NCBI GenBank assembly: GCA_020048295.1
Contig: JAIFMT010000155.1
Location: 1-5,991, forward strand
Direction of reading: 5' to 3'
From: Rhodoferax sp.
GTDB taxonomy: Bacteria > Pseudomonadota > Gammaproteobacteria > Burkholderiales > Burkholderiaceae
Length of the DNA stretch: 5,991 nt
Made by a program: the position numbers and the translations under genes
In this document: positions 1 through 5,855 of the stretch, piece by piece
How positions within the stretch are numbered: the stretch's first letter is position 1
How the letters are laid out: every line of letters begins with the position of its first letter
Notes under the pieces: model-generated
Told to the model about the DNA's origin: nothing
The model's database searches: none
What the model saw: the letters and a program-made list of their open reading frames with translations, nothing else

Positions 1-659
<659 letters not shown>

Positions 660-712
660 ATCTGGCGCGCTCGGTGTCTTTGGCAAGGTGCAATGAGCGC
701 CAGCACCGTCAC

Positions 713-722
713 ATGCTAGCAT
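713..722. promoter_or_regulatory. 10-bp perfect palindrome upstream of the antitoxin gene (candidate operator / extended -10)
   Basis: ATGCTAGCAT is its own reverse complement. It lies 34 bases before the antitoxin start. It also contains TGC-TAGCAT, which resembles an extended -10 element, but no good -35 box sits 16-18 bases upstream. Ribbon-helix-helix antitoxins normally autorepress through short palindromes; the half-site TGCTA resembles, from memory, the FitA operator half-site of Neisseria. An operator role is inferred, not shown. Confidence 0.35.
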
Positions 723-725
723 TCG

Positions 726-744
726 TGCATTCACAATGAATACA
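726..744. promoter_or_regulatory. 19-bp inverted repeat ending in the antitoxin ribosome binding site (candidate operator)
   Basis: TGCATTCA and TGAATACA are inverted copies with 7 of 8 positions pairing, separated by CAA. The right arm ends on the first base of the AGGAG ribosome binding site. The GCATTC core of the left arm (727-732) is also repeated directly at 719-724, eight bases earlier, giving a small cluster of related half-sites. This is the expected architecture for an autoregulated toxin-antitoxin operon, where the antitoxin or the antitoxin-toxin complex binds several half-sites. Function is inferred from position and symmetry only. Confidence 0.4.
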
Positions 745-748
745 GGAG
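744..748 (+). promoter_or_regulatory. Shine-Dalgarno site of the antitoxin gene
   Basis: AGGAG lies 7 bases before the ATG at 756. It supports that start over the in-frame ATG at 765 (spacing 16), and over the ATG at 751, which would run into a stop after two codons. It is the only strong ribosome binding site in the three-gene unit; the two downstream genes lack one. Confidence 0.8.
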
Positions 749-755
749 TGATGTC

Positions 756-1019
756 ATGACCACCATGAGCATTCGGGGTTTGGATGAGCAAGTGCTGGCA
801 AAACTCAAAGCGCAAGCAGCCGGGCAAGGCAGCAGTCTCAACAGTCTGGTGCTGCGCCTGTTGCAAGGCACGAACTCAGACCAAGCCACGCCCAGCCGCC
901 CACCGCAGACGTTTGATGACCTGAATGCCTTGGCCGGCACCTGGAGCCCTGAGGATGCCGCCGTGTTTGCACGCAATACAGCTCCCTTTGCTGAAGTTGA
1001 CGCAACACTGTGGCGCTGA
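756..1019 (+). CDS. vapB: ribbon-helix-helix antitoxin (VapB/FitA-like)
   Basis: An 87-residue protein that probably neutralises the PIN toxin encoded just downstream and represses its own operon. Residues 3-38 (TMSIRGLDEQVLAKLKAQA...SLNSLVLRLLQ) have the pattern of a ribbon-helix-helix DNA-binding domain: a short beta strand, helix A, a turn with Gly-Ser-Ser, then helix B. A polar linker (about 39-52) leads to an acidic, aromatic tail (FDDLNALAGTWSPEDAAVF...PFAEVDATLWR), as is usual for antitoxins whose C-terminus wraps around a PIN toxin and blocks its active site. The stop is 3 bases from the toxin start, so translation is probably coupled. The upstream palindromes at 713-722 and 726-744 fit autoregulation. 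The RHH class and partner are well supported; assignment to VapB rather than the FitA subgroup is not resolved. Confidence 0.88.
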   Translation: MTTMSIRGLDEQVLAKLKAQAAGQGSSLNSLVLRLLQGTNSDQATPSRPPQTFDDLNALAGTWSPEDAAVFARNTAPFAEVDATLWR

Positions 1020-1022
1020 CCC

Positions 1023-1433
1023 ATGCGCCCCATCCTCATTGACACCAACGCCTACGCAGCCTTTAAGCGTGCCGATGAACACATCGTGGCAGTGTTGCAG
1101 CACGCGCCCACTTTGCTGATGAGCACGACGGTGCTGGGCGAATTGCTGGCGGGTTTTGCAGCGGGCAAGCGCGAACAAGTCAACCGCCGTGAACTGACAC
1201 AATTTCTGCAGTCACCCCGCATCAACGTGATGGCCTGCACTGCCGCCACGGCCGATCTCTACGCGCTGGTCTATGCCGCGCTGCGGCGCAAGGGCCACCC
1301 CATTCCCAGCAATGACCTGTGGATTGCTGCCAGCTGCCTGGAACATGGCGCAGCGTTGCTGACATTTGACGCACATTTCCAGGCCATTGATGGCTTGCGT
1401 GCGGGTCATTGTCTGTCTGACTTTATTCCCTGA
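1023..1433 (+). CDS. vapC: PIN-domain ribonuclease toxin (VapC/FitB-like)
   Basis: A 136-residue PIN-domain protein, the usual length for VapC toxins, which are Mg-dependent endoribonucleases that often cleave tRNA or rRNA. The acidic active-site set is complete: Asp7 in ILIDTNAY, Glu40 in VLGELLAG, Asp98 in SNDLWIAA and Asp116 in LLTFDAHF. The PIN signature Asp-Thr-Asn, the second acidic residue in the -GEL- helix and the third in the NDxWIAA helix are all in family spacing, so the enzyme looks active. The start lies 3 bases after the antitoxin stop with no recognisable Shine-Dalgarno sequence, which points to translational coupling and lower output than the antitoxin. The stop is 6 bases before the yaeQ-family start. 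Its RNA target cannot be told from the sequence. Confidence 0.93.
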   Translation: MRPILIDTNAYAAFKRADEHIVAVLQHAPTLLMSTTVLGELLAGFAAGKREQVNRRELTQFLQSPRINVMACTAATADLYALVYAALRRKGHPIPSNDLWIAASCLEHGAALLTFDAHFQAIDGLRAGHCLSDFIP

Positions 1434-1439
1434 CCCCCC

Positions 1440-2000
1440 ATGGCCACCAAATCCACCATCTTCAAAGCCAGTCTGCAAATTGCCGACATCGACCACGGCT
1501 ACTACGCTGACCATGCGCTGACGCTGGCGCGCCACCCGAGCGAAACCGACGAGCGCATGATGGTGCGGCTGTGCGCGCTGGCACTGCAAGCGCACCAGTT
1601 GCAAGACGTTTGTAGCGGCGATGGCACGCTGGCCTTTGGTGCCGGCCTGAGTGACCCCGACGAGCCCGATGTGTGGCTGCGCGACTTCACCGGCCTGACC
1701 CGGCTGTGGATTGAGGTGGGTCAACCCGAAGACAAACCCTTGAGCAAGGCCTGCAACAAGGCCGATGCGGTGGTGTTGTACGCCTTTGGCCAGGCGGCCG
1801 ACATCTGGTGGCGCGGTATTGAAAACAAACTGACCCGGCTTGATCGGCTCCAGGTGTGGCGCATTCCCAGTGCCACCGCGCAGGCGCTGATTCCCCTGGC
1901 GCAACGCAGCATGAACTTGCAAGCCACGGTTCAGGAAGGCGTGCTGATGCTGGGCGACGGCCAAAGCAACGTCGATATTGAGCCGCTTCGCTGGAAATAG
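1440..2000 (+). CDS. yaeQ: YaeQ family protein
   Basis: A 186-residue protein that matches the YaeQ family (E. coli YaeQ has 181 residues) over its whole length. Landmarks are the N-terminal MATKSTIFKASLQIADID, the hallmark HPSETDERMMVRL at 32-44, DEPDVWLRD at 74-82, WIEVGQP at 90-96, KACNKAD, IWWR and a C-terminal LQATVQEGVLMLGD. Known structures of the family show a PD-(D/E)XK nuclease-like fold; Asp77 and Glu92 with nearby Lys99 are candidates for that core, but no reaction has been firmly established. Early work linked E. coli yaeQ to RfaH-dependent expression, and that role is uncertain. The gene begins 6 bases after the vapC-like stop, and the gap is six C residues with no Shine-Dalgarno sequence, so it is probably co-transcribed and coupled with the toxin gene. 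Family identity is secure; function is not. Confidence 0.93.
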   Translation: MATKSTIFKASLQIADIDHGYYADHALTLARHPSETDERMMVRLCALALQAHQLQDVCSGDGTLAFGAGLSDPDEPDVWLRDFTGLTRLWIEVGQPEDKPLSKACNKADAVVLYAFGQAADIWWRGIENKLTRLDRLQVWRIPSATAQALIPLAQRSMNLQATVQEGVLMLGDGQSNVDIEPLRWK

Positions 2001-2009
2001 TGACGCAGC

Positions 2010-2027
2010 AGGCGCTCAGGTGCGCCT
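2010..2027. terminator. short GC hairpin between convergent genes (possible bidirectional terminator)
   Basis: AGGCGC (2010-2015) and GCGCCT (2022-2027) form a 6-bp stem with a 6-base loop, in the 26-base gap between the yaeQ stop and the SPOR gene stop on the other strand. No U-tract follows on either strand, so it is at best a weak intrinsic terminator or an mRNA 3'-end structure. Position between convergent stops is the main support. Confidence 0.35.
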
Positions 2028-3124
2028 CAAGGTGCCAGCACCGCATCGAGTTGCAGCGCATGAATTTGCTTGACCGCCAATTGCGCCTGCGCGCGGCTGG
2101 CAAACGGGCCGGCGCGCAACCGCGTGCGGTCACCGTTGCCAGTGGGTACAACCTGACTGATAGCGGGCAAACCCGCCGCCACCAACCTGGCCTGCGCCCG
2201 CTGTGCATTGGCGGCATTGGCAAACAGCCCGACATTGACAAAGAGTTGCCCGGTTGATGCCTGCGGCAGCGGCTTCACGGCAGCGCTGACGGCCAGCGCG
2301 GGCGGCGCCGGCCTGTAGTCAGCTGACGCGCGGCGTGAGGCGCGGCGCATGGCATCGGTGGCATTGGACGCAGCCACACTGGCTGAAACCTCATCCACCA
2401 CAGCCACTGCTGCAGTGGCGGACAACGCGGCAGCGGGCAGTGCCGGCACAGCGACCGCCGATACCGCCTTTGCAACACCAGAAGCAGTCGTCGCAGGGCT
2501 GACGTGGGCGACCGCAGGCACAGCCACAGGCGCAGCAACCGGTGCGCTGGCCGGTTCGGCCAGCGGCGCAGTGTCCGGCAAACTGACATAGCCCCACACT
2601 GCGGCACCCAGCACCAGCGCATTGACCAGTGCCAACCCGGCCCGATGCTTGCTGGCGCTGGCTTGCTGGCTCAGCACGCGCCAGGCTTCTTCGAGCGTTG
2701 GCCGCGCTGCCAACGCAACCGCAATGCGCCGCTGACATTGGGCGTAAAACAAGGCATTGCCCCAGGCACCTGGCAACACCACACTCAAGACCACAAAACT
2801 CAGCCACAACCCGAGCTCAACTGGCAAAGGCAGTGCAAAGACCACCCGCCCCAGGCCCAGCAACAGCAGCGGCAGTAACAGCAACACCGCGCCCCAGACC
2901 AAGGCAGCCAACCACAGCTGACGAAACAGCAGCCAATTCAGCGTCAGCAGCGCAGCAGCCCAGTTCCAGGAGGGACGGCTTCGGCCAGCAATCTCAAAAC
3001 GCTCAAACACCGCCGCGTAATAGTCCGCCCCGAGCGGCCCTACAGCGGCACGGTACAAACTGGCAACCGCCGGCTGCGCCGATAAATCTGGCGTTGAAGG
3101 GGGCGTGGCACGAACTGAGGACAT
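2027..3124 (-). CDS. membrane protein with DUF2628-like region and C-terminal SPOR domain
   Basis: With the ATG at 3124 the product has 365 residues. Residues 35-138 resemble DUF2628: YYAAVFERF, then SRPSWNWAAALLTLNWLLFRQLW, hydrophobic segments at about 70-92 and 100-122, and NALFYAQCQRRIAVAL. A further membrane segment lies at about 162-182 (LALVNALVLGAAVWGYVSL). Then comes a low-complexity Ala/Val/Pro linker (about 185-285) and a SPOR domain at 291-365 (GQLFVNVGLFANAANAQRAQ ... RTRLRAGPFASRAQAQ). SPOR domains bind denuded peptidoglycan glycan strands in the periplasm, often at division sites, so the linker probably spans the periplasm. The frame stays open upstream to a GTG at 3229, but that adds 35 residues unlike the family and the ATG fits the likely N-terminus (MSSVRATPPSTPDLS); its Shine-Dalgarno sequence is weak (ATGGG). 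It is not an FtsN or DedD by architecture; specific function unknown. Confidence 0.85.
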   Translation of the reverse strand: MSSVRATPPSTPDLSAQPAVASLYRAAVGPLGADYYAAVFERFEIAGRSRPSWNWAAALLTLNWLLFRQLWLAALVWGAVLLLLPLLLLGLGRVVFALPLPVELGLWLSFVVLSVVLPGAWGNALFYAQCQRRIAVALAARPTLEEAWRVLSQQASASKHRAGLALVNALVLGAAVWGYVSLPDTAPLAEPASAPVAAPVAVPAVAHVSPATTASGVAKAVSAVAVPALPAAALSATAAVAVVDEVSASVAASNATDAMRRASRRASADYRPAPPALAVSAAVKPLPQASTGQLFVNVGLFANAANAQRAQARLVAAGLPAISQVVPTGNGDRTRLRAGPFASRAQAQLAVKQIHALQLDAVLAP

Positions 3125-3299
3125 GACCCATTTTTGCACGGAGAGGCGCACTGACACAGAAGGACTGGCACATTCAAACCGGGCGACTTGCACGCCCGAG
3201 AGCCCGATTGGTTTGGCCGCTCTAAACACAGCGGTTTGCGTCTGGCCACTGCTGCCAACCGCTGGTCAACGCGACCTGAAGACTTAAACTGCCGGGGTC
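3125..3299. other. divergent intergenic region with two stem-loop-forming repeats
   Basis: This 175-base gap should hold the promoters of both flanking divergent genes. I found no convincing -35/-10 pair on either strand; the nearest candidate for the rightward gene is a TTAAAC at 3284-3289 with a poor upstream partner. Two inverted repeats stand out: CGGGCG (3180-3185) with CGCCCG (3193-3198) around a 7-base loop, and AGCGGTT (3230-3236) with AACCGCT (3257-3263) around 20 bases. They could be leader structures or operators, or be chance in GC-rich sequence. Confidence 0.4.
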
Positions 3300-4043
3300 A
3301 TGAAAGCATCAATCCACATCCGCGAGACCATGGCGCGCGTGGCGGCATTGCGCCAGCAGGCCAATCAATGCCCAGGCCTGGCGCAGGCCGTGCTGGACGT
3401 CAAGCATTTCCAATCGCAACGCTTCGCTGGCACCTATCCGGATTTGCTGGCCTCTGGTGCCTATGGCGACAGTGCCAGCTTTTTTTTGGAAGAGCTTTAC
3501 GGCGTGCGCGATTTCAGCCAGCGCGATCAGCAGTTTGTCCATGTCGCCGGCGCGCTGGAGGTGACGCTGCCCGAGCGCGCCCTGGCCACCACGCTGGCGC
3601 TGACTGATTTGCACGGCCTCACCGAGGAACTTGACTTGGCCATGGCGCAGCAATGGGCTCTGCTGGGCGGCACATCGCCGGTGCAGCGCTACATCACCAG
3701 CTGGCGCGCTGTGGGCCGCCGGGCGGATCGCGACTGGCAACTCGGCACGGTCTTGCGCATTGGCCAAACGCTGGGCGACCTGACTCGCAAACGCAGCCTG
3801 CGGCTGATGCTGACGCTGATGCGTAAACCGGCCAGGCTGGCGGGGCTCGATGCCTTACAGAACTTTCTGGAATCGGGTTTTGACCATTTCGCCGGCATGA
3901 CGGCCAAAGGTGGCTCCATCGGTGACTTTCTCGCCACCATTGGCCAACGTGAGCAAGCCTGGATAAACGCCTTGTTCACGGCACCGGCCGATGCCTGCAG
4001 CTTGCAGTTGAGCCAGACGATTGCCAGGCAATCCCAAGCCTGA
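3300..4043 (+). CDS. FFLEELY-motif protein, function unknown
   Basis: A 247-residue, mostly helical, soluble-looking protein without signal peptide or membrane segment. The hallmark is FFLEELYG at residues 61-68 inside a conserved-looking block: FQSQRFAGTYPDLLASG (37-53), then YGVRDFSQRDQQFVHV (67-82). From memory this belongs to the beta-proteobacterial group annotated as FFLEELY motif protein, which has no known function. The rest alternates helices rich in Leu/Ala and Arg; there is no metal-binding cluster or nucleotide-binding loop that I can recognise. The ATG at 3300 is preceded by GGGG (3294-3297) as a weak ribosome binding site. It is transcribed away from the SPOR gene and toward the importer operon, apparently as a single gene. 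Codons 61-63 contain a run of eight T (3480-3487), but the frame continues correctly through it. Confidence 0.82.
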   Translation: MKASIHIRETMARVAALRQQANQCPGLAQAVLDVKHFQSQRFAGTYPDLLASGAYGDSASFFLEELYGVRDFSQRDQQFVHVAGALEVTLPERALATTLALTDLHGLTEELDLAMAQQWALLGGTSPVQRYITSWRAVGRRADRDWQLGTVLRIGQTLGDLTRKRSLRLMLTLMRKPARLAGLDALQNFLESGFDHFAGMTAKGGSIGDFLATIGQREQAWINALFTAPADACSLQLSQTIARQSQA

Positions 4044-4066
4044 ACGCCATTTCCCTGAAACATGCT

Positions 4067-4120
4067 GGCACGGCGCACTACCAGACTGGCGCAACGCAAG
4101 CACAGCGCATGCGCCATGCC
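4067..4120. repeat. imperfect inverted repeat between convergent gene ends
   Basis: GGCACGGCGCA (4067-4077) and TGCGCCATGCC (4110-4120) pair at 10 of 11 positions around a 32-base spacer. They fill most of the 82-base gap between the stop of the FFLEELY gene and the stop of the permease gene, which converge here. The right arm overlaps a 10-bp palindrome GCGCATGCGC (4105-4114) and three CATGC words. No U-tract follows, so it is not a classical intrinsic terminator; it may protect or define mRNA 3' ends. Confidence 0.35.
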
Positions 4121-4125
4121 ATGCT

Positions 4126-4896
4126 TCAGTGGTTATTGGAACCCCGGTGCGCCCACGCCGTGGTGTGCTTTTCGATGGCGGAAAACAGCTCGTACATCAC
4201 CATCGCCATGGCCCCCACCACCACCAGGCCCGCAAAGGCCAGGCCCATTTGCATCGAAGAGCCCGCTGAAATCAGCAGGTAACCAATGCCTTCGTTGGCA
4301 GCCGTCATCTCGCTGACCGTGGTGCCAACAAACGCCAGCGTGATGGCCACCTTGAGCGAGCCGTAAAAATACGGCATCGAGCGTGGCAGGCCCACCTTGA
4401 CCAGCACGTCCCAGCGCTTGGCCCCCAGCACGCGCAGCACGTCTTCGAGCTCGGGCTCCAGCGTGGCCAGACCAGTGGCAATGTTGACCATGATCGGAAA
4501 AAAGCTGATCAAAAACGCCGTCAAAATCGCCGGCCCCACGCCAATGCCAAACCACACCACCAAAATCGGCACAAACGCCGCCTTCGGCAAGGCGTTGAAA
4601 GCGGTCATCAGCGGATACACGGCGGCATACGCCAGGCGCGAGCTGCCAATCACAAAGCCCAGCAGCACGCCCACCACAATCGCCAGGCCAAAGCCGACCA
4701 TCGTCACCCAAAAAGTGCGCCAGGCGTGGCCGGCGATGGTGTCCTTGAACTCCCAAAACTGCGTCCAGATGCGCCATGGGCTGGGAAAAATGAACTCCGA
4801 CACCTCAAACGCCGAGCACACAATCTGCCAGATGGCAACAAACACCAGCAGCAAGAGCCACGGTGACCAGATTTCAACCTGTTTCTTGTTCAGCAT
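4126..4896 (-). CDS. ABC importer permease (SsuC/TauC/NrtB type)
   Basis: A 256-residue inner-membrane permease of the binding-protein-dependent transport family, which would form the channel for a small organic or sulfonate/nitrate-like solute. Hydrophobic segments lie at about 12-30, 63-84, 90-100, 107-140, 181-192 and 215-236. The ALPKAAFVPILVVWFGIG stretch (102-119) and the EAA-type coupling loop at about 147-171 (EPELEDVLRVLGAKRWDVL, ending in GLP) are typical of the SsuC/TauC/NrtB branch; the loop docks on the ATPase. A cytoplasmic N-terminus (MLNKKQVE) precedes the first membrane segment. The start is 9 bases after the ATPase stop; AAGGG overlapping that stop and 6 bases before the ATG is a good ribosome binding site. 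The permease is last in the operon. Substrate not determinable, so I give no gene symbol. Confidence 0.93.
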   Translation of the reverse strand: MLNKKQVEIWSPWLLLLVFVAIWQIVCSAFEVSEFIFPSPWRIWTQFWEFKDTIAGHAWRTFWVTMVGFGLAIVVGVLLGFVIGSSRLAYAAVYPLMTAFNALPKAAFVPILVVWFGIGVGPAILTAFLISFFPIMVNIATGLATLEPELEDVLRVLGAKRWDVLVKVGLPRSMPYFYGSLKVAITLAFVGTTVSEMTAANEGIGYLLISAGSSMQMGLAFAGLVVVGAMAMVMYELFSAIEKHTTAWAHRGSNNH

Positions 4897-4905
4897 GGCT
4901 GGCCC

Positions 4906-5736
4906 TTATTGATTGATGACTGCACCAGCCTGGCGCATGGCCCCAATGTGGCCGCGCAGTTCGTGCACGATGTCGGTGAATTCTGAGGTGTAGGTGATCT
5001 CCAGATCACGCGGGCGCGGCAAGTCAATTTCACGGCGCACCACAAAGCGGCCCGGGCTTTTGCTCATCACATACACCGTGTCGGCCAAAAACACGCTCTC
5101 GCGCAGGTCGTGGGTCACCAGAATCACATTGAACTGCTGCTCGGTCCACAGGTCGCGCAGAATGCACCACAGCTCTTCGCGGGTAAAGGCATCGAGCGCA
5201 CCAAAGGGCTCGTCGAGTAGCAGCATTTTGGGCTCGTGAATCAGCGCGCGGCAAATGCTGGCGCGCTGCTGCATGCCGCCCGACAGCTGCCAGGGAAATT
5301 TGTCTTCATAGCCGCCCAGACCCACTTTTTGCAGCAGTTTGCGCGCACGCGCCTCGTACTCCTTGCGTTTGGCCTTGAAGCTGCTGCGGTAGGGCTCGAC
5401 AATTTCCAGCGGCAGCAACACGTTATTGACGGTGGTGCGCCAGGGCAGCAACGACGGGGCCTGAAACGCCATGCCCGAGATCTTCAGCGGCCCGGTAACG
5501 GGCTGGCCATCAATCAATATCTTGCCCATCGACGGCATTTTCAGCCCGGTGGTGAGCTTCATGAAGGTGGATTTGCCGCAGCCCGAGGGCCCGACGATGG
5601 CGATGAATTCGCCCTGGCGCACTTTCAGGTCAATCGCCTCAACGGCAAAATGGTTGGCCGCCAGCAACTCGTCGTTGTAAGCCAGCCAGACATCCCGGAA
5701 GTCAACAAACCAGGGATTTGCTGCAATTTGCATCAT
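4906..5736 (-). CDS. ABC importer ATP-binding protein (SsuB/TauB/NrtD type)
   Basis: The 276-residue cytoplasmic ATPase that powers the importer with the adjacent permease. All nucleotide-binding motifs are intact: Walker A GPSGCGKST (49-57), Q-loop FQAPSLLPW (91-99), ABC signature LSGGMQQR (151-158), Walker B LLLDEPFGALD (172-182) and H-loop VTHD (207-210). LLPWRTTVNNVLLPLE and DEPFGALDAFTREELW are characteristic of the nitrate/sulfonate/taurine branch. The N-terminus is slightly longer than the common type (about 20 residues before the first core strand, with an AYNDELLAANHFAVEAIDL insertion). Two adjacent ATGs are possible starts: GAGGG (5740-5744 on this strand) lies 3 bases before the first (5736) and 6 before the second (5733), so the second may be used. 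A 13-bp palindrome overlaps this ribosome binding site. The C-terminal 50 residues (PRPRDLEITYTSEFTDIVHELRGHI) follow the usual pattern of this ATPase group. Confidence 0.95.
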   Translation of the reverse strand: MMQIAANPWFVDFRDVWLAYNDELLAANHFAVEAIDLKVRQGEFIAIVGPSGCGKSTFMKLTTGLKMPSMGKILIDGQPVTGPLKISGMAFQAPSLLPWRTTVNNVLLPLEIVEPYRSSFKAKRKEYEARARKLLQKVGLGGYEDKFPWQLSGGMQQRASICRALIHEPKMLLLDEPFGALDAFTREELWCILRDLWTEQQFNVILVTHDLRESVFLADTVYVMSKSPGRFVVRREIDLPRPRDLEITYTSEFTDIVHELRGHIGAMRQAGAVINQ

Positions 5737-5737
5737 G

Positions 5738-5750
5738 AACCCTCAGGGTT
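5738..5750. promoter_or_regulatory. 13-bp palindrome over the ATPase gene ribosome binding site
   Basis: AACCCT-C-AGGGTT is a perfect inverted repeat around a single central base, and its minus-strand copy contains the GAGGG ribosome binding site of the ATPase gene. It could be a protein-binding site or simply reflect the GAGGG and its neighbours. With a one-base loop it is not a stable hairpin by itself. No function can be assigned. Confidence 0.3.
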
Positions 5751-5783
5751 AAAGCCGGCACGCCAGCCACGCGTAAAATTTAT

Positions 5784-5843
5784 AAGAAATAGGGCTCTAG
5801 CCCTTATGCAGCATGCGCAAGTAGCTATTACTAAAATAGCATA
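5784..5843. repeat. REP-like palindromic intergenic element
   Basis: An AT-flanked element with several nested dyads: AGGGCTCTAGCCCT (5791-5804), GCTATT (5824-5829) with AATAGC (5835-5840), and larger outer arms in which ATAG...CTAGC (from 5789) mirrors GCGCAAGTAGCTAT (5815-5828). The words CTCTAGC, AAGTAGCTATT and AAAATAGC resemble, from memory, an interspersed repeat common in Comamonadaceae intergenic DNA (consensus with GCTAGCGCTT and AGCTATT arms). It fills most of the gap between the binding-protein gene and the ATPase gene. Copy number in this genome cannot be seen from one window. Confidence 0.55.
5791..5804 (-). terminator. terminator- or attenuator-like hairpin downstream of the binding-protein gene
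   Basis: On the minus strand AGGGC-TAGA-GCCCT forms a 5-bp GC-rich stem with a 4-base loop, followed by ATTTCTTATAAATTTT. The GC stem plus U-rich run resembles a Rho-independent terminator, about 50 bases past the binding-protein stop. Because the ATPase and permease genes follow on the same strand, partial termination or mRNA end protection would give more binding protein than transporter, as is common in such operons. The stem is short and the U run is interrupted, so strength is uncertain. Confidence 0.4.
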
Positions 5844-5855
5844 CCAACAAACCGC

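Noticed and set aside
662..703. CTGGCGC...GCGCCAG inverted repeat just after purB as a terminator
   Set aside because: The arms are 28 bases apart and no U-tract follows; transcription termination of purB here cannot be supported.
2349..3126. Plus-strand open frames opposite the SPOR gene (2349-2591, 2504-2878, 2629-3126)
   Set aside because: The minus-strand frame has clear DUF2628-like and SPOR features; the opposite frames are Ala/Thr- or Arg/Gln/Pro-rich mirror images of it.
4133..4777. Second minus-strand open frame of 214 codons within the permease gene
   Set aside because: It is the shifted frame of the permease, rich in Gly, Ala, His and Trp without a plausible fold; the permease frame has membrane segments and the coupling loop.
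4126..5736. Naming the importer genes ssuB/ssuC or tauB/tauC
   Set aside because: The family branch is clear, but this branch serves many substrates and no sulfonate or taurine enzyme gene is in view; a specific symbol would overstate the evidence.
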